NCBI RefSeq assembly: GCF_024699075.1
Contig: NZ_JAILQF010000282.1
Coordinates: forward strand, 1-6,754
Direction of reading: 5' to 3'
DNA length: 6,754 nucleotides
Source of the DNA: Butyrivibrio sp.
GTDB lineage: Bacteria; Bacillota_A; Clostridia; Lachnospirales; Lachnospiraceae
Shown: positions 5,565-6,754 of the stretch, piece by piece
Numbering within the stretch: the first letter of the stretch is position 1
How the letters are laid out: each line of letters begins with the position of its first letter
Program-made: the position numbers and the translations under genes
The notes under the pieces: model-generated
Told to the model about the DNA's origin: nothing
Seen by the model: only the letters and a program-made list of their open reading frames with translations
Databases searched by the model: none

Positions 5565-6754
5565 ATGAACAACACTCGTCAGATTCAGGCAATTGACAAT
5601 GTTATAAACAAAGAAATAGCACTTGGCCATATTTCAGGTGCCAACATCATGATAACCAAAGACAGCCAGATGCTCTATAGAGGCAGCTATGGCCTTGCAG
5701 ATATCGAGAACAACATTCCAATGAAAGAAGATACAATCTTCCGCATGTTCTCCATGTCCAAAATGATAACCTCTGTATGCGCAATGATCCTGATGGAACG
5801 CGGCCAGATCGACCTCTTCGATCCTGTCAGCAAATATCTGCCGGGATTTAAGGATCAAAAAGTATGGACCGGTAAAGGAGAAGAAGTCAAAGCTCCAAAC
5901 AGAGAGCTTATCCTTAAAGACCTCCTCAACATGACAAGCGGCCTTACTTATCCAGAAGAGAACAACTATCCTACTGCATGCTCTACAGCTCTTTTTACCA
6001 AAATGGATGAAGCCCATGAAAGAGGCGAGCGCATTGGTACTGTCGAGTTTGCTAATAAGATAGGACAGCTCCCACTTGAGTTCGAACCTGGAGAGCGCTG
6101 GAGATACGGAACAAGCGCCGATGTAATGGGCGCCGTTGTAGAAGTTGTATCCGGCAAAAGCTTTGGCCAGTTCATAGAAGATGAGATCACACGTCCTCTT
6201 CATATGCACGATACAGGCTTCTATGTACCTGAGGAAAAGATTGGCCGTCTCGCTCAAAAATACAGATTCTTTGCAGATGGTGAGAATGCTCAGCCAACAT
6301 CTGTAATAGACTCTGTAAGTGGAAAAGTTAAAATACAGAATGTAACCGGAAAACTTGTAATAGAAAAAGGCCCTCACCTTGCCATGGAAGATACAATAAC
6401 AAAGGCTCCTGCCTTCGAATCAGGCGGTGCCGGAATAGTATCAACAATTGATGACTTTGCAAAGTTCGGCCAGATGCTTTTAAACGGAGGCACTTCCAGT
6501 GATGGAACAAGGATTCTTGGCAAAGAAACTGTTCGCTTCATGCGCACCAATCAGCTTACCCCGGAGCAGATAAAATCTACAGGCTGGGACAGCCTTCAGG
6601 GCTACGGCTATGGTAACTTCAACCGCGTGCTTCTTGATCCTGCTGCCTACCAGACCAATGCTCCTGTTGGCGAATTCGGATGGGACGGATGGCTTGGTAC
6701 ATATATAACACTTGATCCAACCAATAACTTTATGTTCCAGTATTATATACAGCT
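5565..6754 (+). CDS. Serine beta-lactamase-like hydrolase (class C/PBP-type fold), 3' truncated
   Basis: The frame is open from ATG 5565 to the window end (396 codons visible, no stop). The family (beta-lactamase class C and related esterases, DD-peptidases and amidases) uses a Ser-Lys-Tyr centre. Here SxxK is S63-M-S-K66 in FRMFSMSKMITS, followed by the typical MERGQIDLFDPVSKYLPGF. LLNMTSGLTYP (121-130) is the conserved segment after it. The Tyr motif is Y181-G-T-S in ERWRYGTSADVMG, and GWDGWLGTYITLDP (372-385) is the position of the third motif, with W-D-G instead of HxG/KTG. There is no signal peptide, so the enzyme is probably cytoplasmic and more likely an esterase or peptidase than a resistance enzyme. 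The substrate is unknown. AAGGAAGGA (5543-5551) is 13 nt before the ATG, farther than usual. It is divergent from the two-component genes and may be controlled by them. Confidence 0.93.
   Translation, partial: MNNTRQIQAIDNVINKEIALGHISGANIMITKDSQMLYRGSYGLADIENNIPMKEDTIFRMFSMSKMITSVCAMILMERGQIDLFDPVSKYLPGFKDQKVWTGKGEEVKAPNRELILKDLLNMTSGLTYPEENNYPTACSTALFTKMDEAHERGERIGTVEFANKIGQLPLEFEPGERWRYGTSADVMGAVVEVVSGKSFGQFIEDEITRPLHMHDTGFYVPEEKIGRLAQKYRFFADGENAQPTSVIDSVSGKVKIQNVTGKLVIEKGPHLAMEDTITKAPAFESGGAGIVSTIDDFAKFGQMLLNGGTSSDGTRILGKETVRFMRTNQLTPEQIKSTGWDSLQGYGYGNFNRVLLDPAAYQTNAPVGEFGWDGWLGTYITLDPTNNFMFQYYIQ

Noticed and set aside
5634..6377. 247-codon open frame on the - strand
   Set aside because: It lies wholly antisense to the serine hydrolase, whose frame carries all family motifs. 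The antisense product is Cys/His/Tyr-rich with no recognisable domain.

Overview
The window looks like a low-to-medium G+C Firmicute chromosome, most likely a Lachnospiraceae/Butyrivibrio-type Clostridia. The grounds are frequent ATA and AGA codons, AT-rich spacers, GGAG-type ribosome binding sites, and the sequence style of the two-component pair. This placement is inferred from style only.

Left part (1-2007, + strand): the end of a cobalt/nickel energy-coupling-factor (ECF) importer operon. The order is the C-terminal part of a CbiM/NikM substrate component carrying a PDGLE (CbiN/NikN-like) domain, then a short unrecognised ORF, then the transmembrane component cbiQ, then the ATPase cbiO. 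The joints are tight: ATGA overlap, 8-nt gap, ATGA overlap. The most unusual feature is at 327-515. A previously unremarked 51-codon ORF starts on the cbiM stop codon and consists mostly of a 12-residue repeat (SYLNLDISSID plus one variable residue). It is encoded by a 36-bp tandem DNA repeat whose last copy forms the start codon and first codons of cbiQ. Each full repeat also carries a 16-bp palindrome.

Middle (2008-3180): a spacer with a weak terminator-like hairpin, an imperfect direct repeat and a probable promoter. It is followed by an unrecognised 313-residue membrane protein and a strong bidirectional terminator.

Right part: a minus-strand two-component system (OmpR-type response regulator, then sensor kinase) converges on the membrane protein gene. 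Transcribed away from it, across a 209-bp divergent spacer holding an imperfect dyad, is a + strand serine beta-lactamase-like hydrolase that runs off the window end. The signal sensed by the two-component system is not evident. Its neighbours (the membrane protein and the hydrolase) are candidate targets by position only.
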